A stretch of DNA of 64,000 nt. Source: a virus. Both the position numbers and the translations under genes were made by a program. A model generated the notes under the pieces. That model worked only from the letters and a program-made list of their open reading frames with translations, had not been told where the DNA came from and did no database searches. Shown here piece by piece: positions 48,890 to 56,660 of this stretch (within the stretch, counting starts at the first letter, position 1; each line of letters opens with the position of its first letter). The stretch covers positions 1 through 64,000 of the IMG/VR virus record IMGVR_UViG_3300044716_000883, one strand, 5' to 3'.

Positions 48890-49636
48890 ATGACTTACAG
48901 TATTGAAAGAATCAAGGAATTAGCACCGTCAGTATTTACAACTGAAAAAGCTTCACATTTAACGGATAAATATATCCAAACTCCTACAATTAGAGTAGTA
49001 GAAGATTTAATGAACTTAGGTTGGGAAGTAACTAAAGCCCAAGAGGTTAAAGCTCGTAAGAATAAGGGCTTCCAAAAACACTTGTTAGTGTTTCGTCATC
49101 CTGAAATCACAATTAAGGGTGCAAATGGAGATGATTCATTCCCTCAAATCCTATTAACCAACTCACATGACGGTAAAGCCGCATTTAACTTTAGAGTGGG
49201 TATCTTCAGAATGGTATGTAGTAATGGATTGGTAATTAGCGATGCTGATTTCGGAGTGATGTCTATTAGACATATGAATTATACCTTCGAATCATTGCAA
49301 TCTAAAGTTGCTGAAATGATTAGTAAGTTACCTGGATTAGTTCAGAAAATTAACTTATTCAAATCAACTCAGTTGACTGAAGCTCAAATGAATGAGTTTG
49401 CTACTAAAGCATCTGAATTGAGAACTAAGCAACGTGTTAATATTATGGACATGCTTACTCCAACACGTGCTGAAGATCAAGGTAATGATCTATGGGTTGT
49501 ATTCAATCGTATCCAAGAGAAAGTGTTAGGTGGTTCATACACATATGGTGGCCGTAAGGCTAGATCAGTAAAGAACTTCCAACAGGATATTAAATTAAAC
49601 GAACAATTGTTCGAATTAGCTGAAGCATATCTTTAA
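48890..49636 (+). CDS. DUF932 family phage/plasmid-like protein
   Basis: A 248-aa protein with DUF932 features: SHLTDKYIQTPTIRVVEDLMNLGW, the HLLVFRHPE strand, LTNSHDGKAAFNFRVGIFRMVCSNGLV and the late GGRKARSVKNFQQD. DUF932 proteins are spread by phages and plasmids; their biochemical role is not established. A promoter and an A-rich leader stand upstream, and a hairpin follows. Confidence 0.85.
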   Translation: MTYSIERIKELAPSVFTTEKASHLTDKYIQTPTIRVVEDLMNLGWEVTKAQEVKARKNKGFQKHLLVFRHPEITIKGANGDDSFPQILLTNSHDGKAAFNFRVGIFRMVCSNGLVISDADFGVMSIRHMNYTFESLQSKVAEMISKLPGLVQKINLFKSTQLTEAQMNEFATKASELRTKQRVNIMDMLTPTRAEDQGNDLWVVFNRIQEKVLGGSYTYGGRKARSVKNFQQDIKLNEQLFELAEAYL

Positions 49637-49642
49637 TTTTGA

Positions 49643-49670
49643 AAGGTGGGGGTGTCAAAGCCCTCACCTT
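49643..49670 (+). terminator. Terminator-like hairpin adjoining a promoter box
   Basis: AAGGTG/CACCTT plus inner GGG/CCC pairs. The 3' arm runs directly into TATATTTAT, so the end of one unit and the start of the next share sequence. Confidence 0.65.
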
Positions 49671-49693
49671 ATATTTATCTAAATAAATAAGTT

Positions 49694-49903
49694 ATGAACG
49701 AATCATATCAAGAAGAAATAGATAAACTAATAGCTAAGTTTTCATTAGCAATACTAGCCGAATTAGGACATAAATTACCTATGGACCAAGTCAAATCACT
49801 AGCTAAAGCAATAACAGTGGTTGCTATGGAGGAATTGGATAAGGAAGAATATGAAACCCATTTTTGGATGGAAGCAAGGGAATATTATACAAATCAAAAA
49901 TAA
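49694..49903 (+). CDS. Small helical hypothetical protein
   Basis: Sixty-nine residues, acidic and helical (EEIDKLIAKFSLAILAELG; QVKSLAKAITVVAMEELDKE). It follows a TATATTTAT box. No family recognised. Confidence 0.5.
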   Translation: MNESYQEEIDKLIAKFSLAILAELGHKLPMDQVKSLAKAITVVAMEELDKEEYETHFWMEAREYYTNQK

Positions 49904-49908
49904 AAGTT

Positions 49909-50187
49909 ATGAGAGTTATAGCAATTAGAGATAGTTACTTTAGTGATGGTAAAACATTAACTGATTTAGCTATTCATAAAGGTTCAGTCTACCACGTAAC
50001 AGAGACGTACTTCAAACCAGGAAAGCATTATTTCCAAGATACGGGAAGTTATTATCCAAACGGTGTTGGCTTCTACAGGTTATTAGAACAAACAGGTTCA
50101 CATGTTGAAGATATGTTCCTTGAATTACCTGATGATCTATTTGAAACTGAAACTGAAACTGAAGAAATACAATATGAACGAAAATAA
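49909..50187 (+). CDS. Hypothetical protein
   Basis: I start at the ATG at 49909, which follows an A-rich AAAAGTT leader; an upstream in-frame start at 49864 overlaps the previous gene. The 92-aa product begins VIAIRDSYFSDGKTLTDLAIHKGSVY, a strand-rich SH3-like pattern, and ends with an acidic ETETETEE tail. Confidence 0.5.
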   Translation: MRVIAIRDSYFSDGKTLTDLAIHKGSVYHVTETYFKPGKHYFQDTGSYYPNGVGFYRLLEQTGSHVEDMFLELPDDLFETETETEEIQYERK

Positions 50188-50482
50188 AAACGAAATACAT
50201 TTAATACATTTAGGATTTGGTTCACATCTAAACGTTCAAACGTCACAACTAGTATCAATTAACGAAACACTAATATTGATTAATGGAGCTAAAGACCCAA
50301 TTGAATTAAACGTTAAAATCGAAGCGGACTTTAACAGTATACCTTCAGAATACCATGAAATATTCTTAAACATGTTAACGTCTAAATATAGTAACAAAGC
50401 ATCATTTGGTGATAATCCGTTCTCAGTATGTCAACCCAAACCGAAACGCAAATGGTACCAGCTTTGGAAGGCGAAGTACTAA
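50174..50482 (+). CDS. Small protein with aromatic C-terminal motif
   Basis: The ATG at 50174 lies inside the end of the preceding gene. The 102-aa product has strands (IHLIHLGFGSHLNVQTS) and ends PKPKRKWYQLWKAKY, like the WWNIW ending at 44511. It may be a second member of that small family. Confidence 0.5.
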   Translation: MNENKNEIHLIHLGFGSHLNVQTSQLVSINETLILINGAKDPIELNVKIEADFNSIPSEYHEIFLNMLTSKYSNKASFGDNPFSVCQPKPKRKWYQLWKAKY

Positions 50483-50493
50483 GCGTACATTGA
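50470..50493 (+). promoter_or_regulatory. GGCA/TANATTYA promoter copy
   Basis: GGCGAAG, 9-nt spacer, TACATTGA; overlaps the end of the previous gene. The SWIM gene ATG is 20 nt downstream. Confidence 0.5.
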
Positions 50494-50512
50494 CGTTATA
50501 AAATTAAAGGTT

Positions 50513-50869
50513 ATGTCAGTTATAGTAGGAGGCGACAAGATAATTGTCCATAGTTACATTCCACCAATTGTGTTTACAGACCCAATTAAATCAGATAAGC
50601 GTTTCGTTATTGCTGATGGTAAATGGACTGAAATACCATTTCATTTAGGCCAAAAACACATCATACATTTCAAGAAAGAGTATAAAAACTCTAAAAACGA
50701 AGCGTTCAAAAACACATTTGAACAGGAAGTAGATGGCAGTAAAGGTAAGAAGTATACAGTTAAAAATGAAGATGATAGATGGAGCTGTACTTGCCCTGCA
50801 TTTGGTTGGTCAGGTAATAGTGGATGTAAACACATTAAACAAGTAAAAGCTGATAACGGATGGAACTAA
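50513..50869 (+). CDS. SWIM zinc-finger protein
   Basis: A 118-aa protein. The C-terminal part holds CxCx10CxH (C92, C94, C105, H107 in WSCTCPAFGWS and GCKHI), the SWIM zinc-binding signature used for DNA or protein contact. The N-terminal half is strand-rich. It overlaps the next gene by 10 nt. Confidence 0.75.
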   Translation: MSVIVGGDKIIVHSYIPPIVFTDPIKSDKRFVIADGKWTEIPFHLGQKHIIHFKKEYKNSKNEAFKNTFEQEVDGSKGKKYTVKNEDDRWSCTCPAFGWSGNSGCKHIKQVKADNGWN

Positions 50870-51297
50870 AAGATAAAATTGAAACATACACCCCAACAAA
50901 ATACAATCCGTATTACTGGTGGAGGCGTTTTAAGGGTAGAGAAACACTTCATAAGTATCAGCCACTTAAAGATAAAATAGTAAATGGCGATTACGAACCA
51001 AGTGATTATCATTGGTGGATGTTATGGGAGGATGAATTAGAACAGGAATCATTATCTAAAATAACTGATGTAGGTAAACAACACGAAGCAAGATGTTTAT
51101 TTGGGGAGCGTAGACGTAGATTAATAAATGACTTTGAAAAAGACGAAGCCAAAATATTAGAGGCAATGTATAAGGATTTCTGGTTAGCATTTAGAATGAA
51201 ACGAGATGAAGTTGAAGATGAAATGTTCAATTTCGATGGTACGTTGCTTGAATTCTATCATTATATTTATAGTAAAAAGAAACAAAATGGAAATTAA
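50860..51297 (+). CDS. Hypothetical phage protein
   Basis: A 145-aa protein rich in aromatic and charged residues, with YNPYYWWRRFKGRE (about 15-28) and SDYHWWMLWEDEL (about 48-60). Helical C-terminal half. It overlaps the SWIM gene and the next gene. No family recognised. Confidence 0.5.
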   Translation: MELKDKIETYTPTKYNPYYWWRRFKGRETLHKYQPLKDKIVNGDYEPSDYHWWMLWEDELEQESLSKITDVGKQHEARCLFGERRRRLINDFEKDEAKILEAMYKDFWLAFRMKRDEVEDEMFNFDGTLLEFYHYIYSKKKQNGN

Positions 51298-51505
51298 AGA
51301 CATTCTTAGTGAATTAATTACAGTAGCTACCTCAGCATTAAATGAACGTGGTGTACCTGAAAACTTCGATTTGGAAGACTTCATTGACACATTAGAAAGT
51401 TACTACAGTGAACTAGATGAAATAAGTGAATTCGTTTACATTGATGATAAAGACGAATACGATTTCAGTGATGATGGAGATGATTATTATAGAGGGCAAG
51501 ATTAA
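51287..51505 (+). CDS. Small acidic hypothetical protein
   Basis: The ATG at 51287 overlaps the end of the previous gene; 72 aa. It is extremely acidic at the end (DDKDEYDFSDDGDDYY), possibly a DNA mimic, but nothing else supports that. Confidence 0.5.
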   Translation: MEIKDILSELITVATSALNERGVPENFDLEDFIDTLESYYSELDEISEFVYIDDKDEYDFSDDGDDYYRGQD

Positions 51506-51518
51506 GGTTATATATTCA
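51495..51518 (+). promoter_or_regulatory. GGCA/TANATTYA promoter copy
   Basis: GGCAAGA overlapping the previous stop region, 9-nt spacer, TATATTCA, then CGTTATAAAAATTAAAG before the ATG at 51538. Confidence 0.65.
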
Positions 51519-51537
51519 CGTTATAAAAATTAAAGTT

Positions 51538-51798
51538 ATGTCAAGAAATAATGAACGCGTATTAAGCGATCAAATGATTTCAGATATCAAAGATTCAATT
51601 TTCATTGATTTGGTAAATGAACCTGATTCAGTATATCACTTAGTAGATGATGTTATGAATGCTTATTTAACTAATGATTGGAGTACAATTAAGGAAACCA
51701 TGACTGAAATTATTGAAGCCACAGAAGACGATATCTTACTAACACTGAATATGGAATTAGCAGAAGACGCATTTAATCAAGCAGAGAATGGTAATTAA
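51538..51798 (+). CDS. Small acidic hypothetical protein
   Basis: Eighty-six residues, acidic and helical (SDQMISDIKDSIFIDLVNE; IKETMTEIIEATEDDILLTL). Directly downstream of a GGCA-class promoter. Its end overlaps the next small membrane protein gene by 11 nt. Confidence 0.5.
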   Translation: MSRNNERVLSDQMISDIKDSIFIDLVNEPDSVYHLVDDVMNAYLTNDWSTIKETMTEIIEATEDDILLTLNMELAEDAFNQAENGN

Positions 51799-51955
51799 AT
51801 TGATATTGATTTGGTTTGCATGTGTAGCATTATTTGGAATAACAGCACTTACAATGGTATTATTAACAGGCTATTTGGGTGGTAAACCAAAATCAAATAA
51901 ATTTAGGAAGTGGTGGAGTGCAAATGTAGTGGATTTAGATAATTTATATCATTAA
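51788..51955 (+). CDS. 55-aa membrane protein
   Basis: The product has one long hydrophobic stretch (LILIWFACVALFGITALTMVLL) and a basic tail (KPKSNKFRKWW). The overlap with its predecessor suggests coupled translation. Function unknown. Confidence 0.5.
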   Translation: MVIKLILIWFACVALFGITALTMVLLTGYLGGKPKSNKFRKWWSANVVDLDNLYH

Positions 51956-51970
51956 GATATAAGTTGGTTG

Positions 51971-51994
51971 GGCAAAATAAGAGTTGTAGATTTA
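51971..51994 (+). promoter_or_regulatory. GGCA/TANATTYA promoter copy
   Basis: GGCAAAA, 9-nt spacer, TAGATTTA; ATG at 52023 after an A-rich leader. Confidence 0.65.
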
Positions 51995-52022
51995 AGTATA
52001 TTAAAATTAAAAAATTAAAGTT

Positions 52023-52403
52023 ATGGCTACAAGATCATTGATTGCAAAACAAACAAACGACGGTTACAAAGCGGTTTATTGTCATTGGGATGGTTACCCT
52101 TCACACAATGGAGCTGTATTAGTAGAAAACTACAATACACCAATAATGGCAGATAATTTATTAGCACTTGGAGATTTAAGTTCTTTAGATGTAACACTTC
52201 AAACAACTAAAGCATACCATAGAGATATGGGTCGCGATTATGAAGCAGCTGACTTTGTAAAGACATTCAGTGAGTTAAAGCAATTTGGAAAAGAATGTTG
52301 GGCTGATTACATTTACATATATAATAACGAATTAGAATGGGATTGCTATAATTCACAAGGCGTCCTATTAAATATATTAACCGATAATTTAATAACGGTT
52401 TAA
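52023..52403 (+). CDS. Conserved phage/plasmid hypothetical protein
   Basis: A 126-aa protein starting ATRSLIAKQTNDGYKAVYCHWDGYPSH, an opening shared by a widespread family of small phage and plasmid proteins of unknown function. It is soluble and mixed alpha/beta. A hairpin with terminator character follows. Confidence 0.7.
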   Translation: MATRSLIAKQTNDGYKAVYCHWDGYPSHNGAVLVENYNTPIMADNLLALGDLSSLDVTLQTTKAYHRDMGRDYEAADFVKTFSELKQFGKECWADYIYIYNNELEWDCYNSQGVLLNILTDNLITV

Positions 52404-52439
52404 AGAGGGTTCATACTTTTAATTTTTAATGGTTAGATT

Positions 52440-52461
52440 GAGCTGGGTTTCTACCCGGCTC
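52440..52461 (+). terminator. Strong hairpin (possible terminator)
   Basis: A 9-bp stem GAGCTGGGT/ACCCGGCTC with one G-T pair and a TTCT loop; no T run follows, so termination is uncertain. Confidence 0.6.
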
Positions 52462-52476
52462 TCTCGCTGCTTGGGA

Positions 52477-52500
52477 GGCAGAATAATAGTCGTAGATTCA
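52477..52500 (+). promoter_or_regulatory. GGCA/TANATTYA promoter copy
   Basis: GGCAGAA, 9-nt spacer, TAGATTCA; ATG at 52520. Confidence 0.65.
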
Positions 52501-52519
52501 CGTTATAAAATTATTAAGT

Positions 52520-52771
52520 ATGCCATATGTAGATCTAGAAAGTGTTAATAAAAACACAATAGTAAGTGATTTAAAATCAGTAATTGGTAAGAGAGTATCA
52601 CAAAACCAATCACCAACACTCGTAGCCAAATTAATTAAAGTTGGTAAAGTAAATTGCGTATTCGAATCAGTAGAATCCGATTTCAAATTATCTACTTTAG
52701 CACCTGGATATAAGGTAGGAGTGCAATATAAAGTACCTACACAATTCGCTTGGAACTCGTTCTTCTACTAG
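52520..52771 (+). CDS. Small hypothetical protein
   Basis: Eighty-three residues, strand-rich after a short helix (LVAKLIKVGKVNCVFESV; APGYKVGVQYKVP), perhaps an OB- or SH3-like fold. The upstream promoter and A-rich leader support expression. Confidence 0.5.
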   Translation: MPYVDLESVNKNTIVSDLKSVIGKRVSQNQSPTLVAKLIKVGKVNCVFESVESDFKLSTLAPGYKVGVQYKVPTQFAWNSFFY

Positions 52772-52775
52772 GGAG

Positions 52776-52799
52776 GGCGGGGTTCGAATCGTAGATTTA
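52776..52799 (+). promoter_or_regulatory. GGCA/TANATTYA promoter copy
   Basis: GGCGGGG, 9-nt spacer, TAGATTTA; starts 4 nt after the previous stop. Confidence 0.6.
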
Positions 52800-52822
52800 A
52801 GTATATTAAAAAATTAAAAGTT

Positions 52823-53035
52823 ATGAATACAGTTGAAACAATGAAATTTACAAAACGCGATTTAGTGTATTTAGACACAATTGAACAAGCTTGGGATGGT
52901 AGTGAATTAAAGATTGAAGATGGTGATGTTAGGATATGGCTTAACCCACGTGAAAATAGAGCATACGATGGTGACTATACCCTCGAAACACGAATCAATG
53001 GTAAATGGTCCCAAACCAAATGTTACTTTGAATAG
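52823..53035 (+). CDS. Small hypothetical protein
   Basis: Seventy residues, acidic with a strand-rich second half (DVRIWLNPRENRAYDGDY). An upstream promoter of the GGCA class is 23 nt before the ATG. No family recognised. Confidence 0.5.
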   Translation: MNTVETMKFTKRDLVYLDTIEQAWDGSELKIEDGDVRIWLNPRENRAYDGDYTLETRINGKWSQTKCYFE

Positions 53036-53058
53036 GCAAAACAACAACCGTAGATTTA
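53035..53058 (+). promoter_or_regulatory. GGCA/TANATTYA promoter copy
   Basis: GGCAAAA begins in the stop codon of the previous gene, 9-nt spacer, TAGATTTA. Confidence 0.65.
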
Positions 53059-53085
53059 AGTATATTAAAAATAAAAATAAAAGTT

Positions 53086-53964
53086 ATGAGTAAACAAATT
53101 ATCCTAGATGCATTAGCAGCACAATTTGCAGTTAAGCAAAATGAATTCACACAATACGATACAACAGTATATCAACCAGCATTAGCCGAACTGAATAAGA
53201 CTGTCAGTGATTGGTTCAGTATGGTATTAGACTTAAATCCATACCGCCTTACATTCAATGGTGATTATGTAGAAATTACTCCATCAGATGAAGGTAAATG
53301 GCATAGCATGATTACTATTAAAAGAAATTCAGGTTGGGGTATTGAAAAAGATACATATTCCATTGATTACAGAAGCGGTTATGGTAAAGCAGAAAATCAA
53401 ACTGACATGTACTACCTAACTACATTAGGTAAAGTAGCACAGAACATTGACTTGATAGTTGAAAATATGAAGTCTGAATGGAAACCAACACATCAATCGA
53501 TTTACAAGCCATATTATGAACTAAGTAATGAATTAGGTAAATTAGAGAGTGAAATAAATGGAGTTAAACAAGATATTCACAATGATAAACGTGAAGTATA
53601 TAAAGCACCAGGATTCGAACATACAGTAACATCTCAGCTTGCTTGTAAAATGAACTACGATACTAATGAATATGAATTAAAAACAGTACCGTATACAATT
53701 AGATTAGAGACAGGAAGTGGTAAGTGGGATTACATGTGGGTTAACTCATATAAAGTAATTGGACCTGCTAAATATAGAAAAATAGCTATACAAGTTAAAC
53801 GTAATGAAGGTGATGAGCGTTGGGAAGATATTGAAGTTAAAGGCGAATTCTTCGATCAATTCATCGCAGAGGTATATAATTGGGAAACTAGATTGAGAGA
53901 GAAGCGTGACGAAGACGAAACTAAACGCTACAATAAGTTCGTTGAGGCAAAGCAAACAGCATAG
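53086..53964 (+). CDS. Hypothetical protein with central coiled coil
   Basis: A 292-aa protein, the largest unidentified gene of this region. The N-terminal part is strand-rich (YRLTFNGDYVEITPSDEGKW). Residues about 135-175 are helical (LSNELGKLESEINGVKQDI). The C-terminal part has a long charged strand and helix (YRKIAIQVKRNEGDERWEDI). Cytosolic by composition. I recognise no family. Confidence 0.55.
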   Translation: MSKQIILDALAAQFAVKQNEFTQYDTTVYQPALAELNKTVSDWFSMVLDLNPYRLTFNGDYVEITPSDEGKWHSMITIKRNSGWGIEKDTYSIDYRSGYGKAENQTDMYYLTTLGKVAQNIDLIVENMKSEWKPTHQSIYKPYYELSNELGKLESEINGVKQDIHNDKREVYKAPGFEHTVTSQLACKMNYDTNEYELKTVPYTIRLETGSGKWDYMWVNSYKVIGPAKYRKIAIQVKRNEGDERWEDIEVKGEFFDQFIAEVYNWETRLREKRDEDETKRYNKFVEAKQTA

Positions 53965-53969
53965 ATTCA
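53946..53969 (+). promoter_or_regulatory. GGCA/TANATTYA promoter copy
   Basis: GGCAAAG lies inside the end of the previous gene, 9-nt spacer, TAGATTCA; ATG at 53989. Confidence 0.6.
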
Positions 53970-53988
53970 CGTTATAAAATTAATAAGT

Positions 53989-54198
53989 ATGAGTTTAACA
54001 ATTGAGGATTTAAAGACAATCAGAATCGGATTAAATAAAGTAGCATTCAGCGATAGAAATAATATACTTGAAACAATGAAGAATGTAGATGCAATGTTAG
54101 CAGAGCATAATTTAAAGTTCGAAATGGAAGCTAGACCAAAACGTAAATGGCAGCGTGACACTATTTACGACTATGTATTTAACCCTATAAATAACTAA
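53989..54198 (+). CDS. Small hypothetical protein
   Basis: Sixty-nine residues, helical (TIEDLKTIRIGLNKVAF; NILETMKNVDAMLAEH) then a basic tail (RPKRKWQRD). It is followed one base later by the next gene. Function unknown. Confidence 0.5.
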   Translation: MSLTIEDLKTIRIGLNKVAFSDRNNILETMKNVDAMLAEHNLKFEMEARPKRKWQRDTIYDYVFNPINN

Positions 54199-54199
54199 T

Positions 54200-54475
54200 A
54201 TGAAAACGTTTAACGATTTAGAATTCAAACAAGACATACAACGAGGACTAAACGCAGCTCGAATCATGTTCGATAATGGATACGGAGCGAGTGTAGTAAT
54301 AGGACCACACACATACGGTGGTGAAGATGGATTATATGAATTAGCCGTTATTTTAGGTAGTGATGGTAAATTAACATACGATACACCTGTAACAGATGAT
54401 GTTGAAGGATATCTAACAGAAGATGATGTGACTAAATTACTAGAACAAATACAGAACCTAGAAATAGCACCATAA
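54200..54475 (+). CDS. Small hypothetical protein
   Basis: A 91-aa protein with a helix followed by strands (GYGASVVIGPHTYGGEDGLYELAVI) and an acidic end (DDVEGYLTEDDVTKLLEQI). Widespread in pattern but of unknown function. Confidence 0.5.
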   Translation: MKTFNDLEFKQDIQRGLNAARIMFDNGYGASVVIGPHTYGGEDGLYELAVILGSDGKLTYDTPVTDDVEGYLTEDDVTKLLEQIQNLEIAP

Positions 54476-54536
54476 AATTCAGCTTAAGCTTTATGGCTCA
54501 CACACCACATATATAAATACGTATATACGATCCAAT

Positions 54537-54596
54537 ATGAATAGATTCATACCATGGTACCCAATTAACGAAGTAATTAAAACGAAGGATAGATGA
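54537..54596 (+). CDS. 19-aa leader-type ORF
   Basis: A tiny frame (MNRFIPWYPINEVIKTKDR) whose TGA overlaps the ATG of the next membrane-protein gene (54593). It may couple translation, or only mark the leader. Weak case on its own. Confidence 0.3.
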   Translation: MNRFIPWYPINEVIKTKDR

Positions 54597-54841
54597 TACT
54601 AATGCTAATATACCCACTTGGATTCTTAATAACGTTAACGTTCTTCAAATACTTTGGAAAGCGAATCGGATTCGATTATGATAATGAAGAAAAAACATAT
54701 GCCGACTATGGCGATTGGGAGAGTAATGAAGAGGCATATTTCGGATTCGCAACAATGTGGTTCATGATAGTACCAGTATTAATCGCAGTTGGATTATGTA
54801 AGGGACTATACATGATTAGTAAATGGTATTTAAAATTATAG
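54593..54841 (+). CDS. Membrane protein with two helices
   Basis: An 82-aa protein with hydrophobic segments at about 1-20 (ILMLIYPLGFLITLTFF) and 53-70 (MWFMIVPVLIAVGLC), a charged loop between them, and a short basic tail. Inner-membrane protein of unknown role. Confidence 0.55.
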   Translation: MILMLIYPLGFLITLTFFKYFGKRIGFDYDNEEKTYADYGDWESNEEAYFGFATMWFMIVPVLIAVGLCKGLYMISKWYLKL

Positions 54842-54845
54842 ATAG

Positions 54846-55190
54846 ATGGATAGCAATATTATAGAACGTTTAGAACGTATCGAAACGAAACTAGATGCAG
54901 TAATTAAGGCAATGTATGATTATGATGAAGGTACGTTGCATTGTGAATACAGTGGATTACCATCAGTTGAAGCATATAGCGACGAGGCGTATGGAGAATC
55001 ATCATTCGAAGCGTTTATAGATAACGAAGAAGAACTAAATAGACGAATGGACATTATAGGACAGAACGGTAATGAAGGAATACACTACGTGACGAACGAG
55101 GAAGCGGATGAAGATGCTATTAATACTCAGCCTAAACAAAAACGGTATTACAAAAATAAACGTAGTAAACGTAGCGAAAATAAAAAATAA
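54846..55190 (+). CDS. Acidic hypothetical protein with basic tail
   Basis: A 114-aa protein beginning with a helical heptad-like segment (IIERLERIETKLDAVIKAMY), then a very acidic middle (AYGESSFEAFIDNEEEL), then a Lys/Arg-rich C-terminus. Likely trimeric coiled coil at the start. Unknown. Confidence 0.5.
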   Translation: MDSNIIERLERIETKLDAVIKAMYDYDEGTLHCEYSGLPSVEAYSDEAYGESSFEAFIDNEEELNRRMDIIGQNGNEGIHYVTNEEADEDAINTQPKQKRYYKNKRSKRSENKK

Positions 55191-55214
55191 GGCAGAGTAG
55201 TAGTCGTATATTCA
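55191..55214 (+). promoter_or_regulatory. GGCA/TANATTYA promoter copy
   Basis: GGCAGAG directly after the previous stop codon, 9-nt spacer, TATATTCA; ATG at 55236. Confidence 0.65.
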
Positions 55215-55235
55215 TGGTATAAAAATTAATGATAG

Positions 55236-55442
55236 ATGAAAACAGCAATGCAAGAATTAATTGATGAACTAAAACTTATTGAGGCTTATCCTATGTCACC
55301 TTTAGTATTAAGAATGGCTAATGATTTACTTGAAAAAGAAAAACAGCAGATAATACAAGCAGCATACGAATTTATGGGAACTAACTTCGATTCTAATATG
55401 GGTAGAGCGGAATTATATTATAACGAAAAATATAAAAATTAA
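55236..55442 (+). CDS. Small hypothetical protein
   Basis: Sixty-eight residues, helical (TAMQELIDELKLIEAYPMS; KQQIIQAAYEFMGTNFDS). The pattern of a short helix pair followed by MGRAELYYNEKY is seen in small phage proteins of unknown function. Confidence 0.5.
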   Translation: MKTAMQELIDELKLIEAYPMSPLVLRMANDLLEKEKQQIIQAAYEFMGTNFDSNMGRAELYYNEKYKN

Positions 55443-55447
55443 GGATA

Positions 55448-55750
55448 GTGGAAGGTAAAATAGATAGATGTCAACATTGTGGTGAGGATAAAGCAGATTG
55501 TTATTACGGGTTTATAGCAATGACAATCCCAATTCCCGAAGCCGAAGCATTAATTGATAAATGGGGTAGAGCCAATTGGTGGGAGAATTTAGAGCGAATC
55601 GATCTAACAGATGATGAAATGAAGGAATTAGATGGTTTAAATACATACGATCAATTATTAAACACAGTAAGTAGAGGAGTTCAATGTAATGATTGTGCTA
55701 AAAAAGAAGACGAGTTATATAAAATATATTATAATAATAAAAAACGATAG
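55448..55750 (+). CDS. Zinc-binding hypothetical protein (GTG start)
   Basis: A GTG start (GGATAGTGG context). The 100-aa product has CQHCGEDKADC (8-18) and CNDCAKKEDE (84-93), a probable zinc site formed by both ends. The middle is acidic. No close family. Confidence 0.55.
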   Translation: MEGKIDRCQHCGEDKADCYYGFIAMTIPIPEAEALIDKWGRANWWENLERIDLTDDEMKELDGLNTYDQLLNTVSRGVQCNDCAKKEDELYKIYYNNKKR

Positions 55751-55753
55751 ACA

Positions 55754-55993
55754 GTGGCAGACTTCTCAAAACAATGGTGTGATATAAATGACCCGGATAT
55801 GCCGAGCGATTTCTGTATTGACGAAATATTCAATGGATTGAGCGAAAACTCGTATGTAAATTATATATGTGAAGGATTTGGATTTGATGCGATCGGGAAT
55901 ATAAATGGTGAGTTGATGGTGTCAATGCCGACTGGATCACATCAATTCAAGTGGATAACGTACGATGAACTGATAAATAAGCATAGGGGGTAG
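55754..55993 (+). CDS. Small acidic hypothetical protein (GTG start)
   Basis: A GTG start 4 nt after the previous gene; 79 aa. It is acidic with aromatic residues (DFSKQWCDINDPDMPSDFC; GSHQFKWITYDEL). No recognised fold. Confidence 0.45.
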   Translation: MADFSKQWCDINDPDMPSDFCIDEIFNGLSENSYVNYICEGFGFDAIGNINGELMVSMPTGSHQFKWITYDELINKHRG

Positions 55994-56032
55994 TGGGGGA
56001 TAGAGATACTCAGGATAATAAAATAAAATGAT

Positions 56033-56254
56033 ATGAATATGAAGAATCTAAAGAACATGTTGACGAATGAGAGAAGAAATGAAGTGGCAGCATTATTAAC
56101 AGTGTTATTCTGTTTGGGGTATGCGGCTCTATTAGTGAATGAAACAGCACGTGTTGTGATGGAATATACTTTAGTTGGGATGATAGGTGTAATGGCTGTG
56201 TGGTTTATATTTTCTATGATTAAGGATGTATTGGAGCAATTAGGCAAACGATAG
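56033..56254 (+). CDS. Membrane protein with two helices
   Basis: A 73-aa protein with a charged start (KNLKNMLTNERRNE) and hydrophobic segments at about 18-36 and 46-62. It precedes a strong terminator, and no promoter box is clear. Confidence 0.5.
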   Translation: MNMKNLKNMLTNERRNEVAALLTVLFCLGYAALLVNETARVVMEYTLVGMIGVMAVWFIFSMIKDVLEQLGKR

Positions 56255-56271
56255 AATGCATGCGTTTTTTT

Positions 56272-56304
56272 GCGCGTTAAATGCGCAAGTAACGCGCTTT
56301 TTTT
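56272..56304 (+). terminator. Rho-independent terminator
   Basis: An exact 8-bp stem GCGCGTTA/TAACGCGC with a 10-nt loop and a 7-T run. Confidence 0.93.
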
Positions 56305-56632
56305 ATCACAACGAACATGAGTTTTTTTGTTGCAATGGGTGGATAACTACACAATGTAGGGAACTACGGATAGTAGTACTACCTATACTAACGTTTTTAG
56401 TGTGATAGTATATGACATGATGTTGCTGTATGGGGATAGGGTGTTGCGACCCGACCAGTTTTTTTTCTTGCCACTCCACCTCCTTTTTATCGACGAAATA
56501 TATACTACTTTTTTTAGTCGATACTAATTTGTGTAGTACTAAGTTTTTTAGTAAAATTGTTTTTGTTGCAGCAAGGTTTTTTTCTTAATTTTTAACCAAT
56601 TTCTTTTTTTTCTTGAAAATTTTTTTTTCTGA
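56305..56632 (+). other. Untranslated T-tract-rich stretch
   Basis: No frame of useful length on the + strand; one of the longest gene-free intervals. It contains repeated runs of 5-9 T on the + strand, with AAGTTTTTTAG, GGTTTTTTTC and CTTTTTTTTC among them. There are short direct and inverted motifs (TAGTACTAC; ACTAAGTTTTTTAGT) and a GTTGCGACCCGACC segment. Strand-biased T tracts could give bent DNA or a replication or termination zone; I see no gene. Confidence 0.5.
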
Positions 56633-56656
56633 GGCAGAATTAGGGATGTAGATTTA
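56633..56656 (+). promoter_or_regulatory. GGCA/TANATTYA promoter copy
   Basis: GGCAGAA, 9-nt spacer, TAGATTTA; the next ATG (56661) is 4 nt downstream, so a leaderless transcript is possible. Confidence 0.6.
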
Positions 56657-56660
56657 CGTC

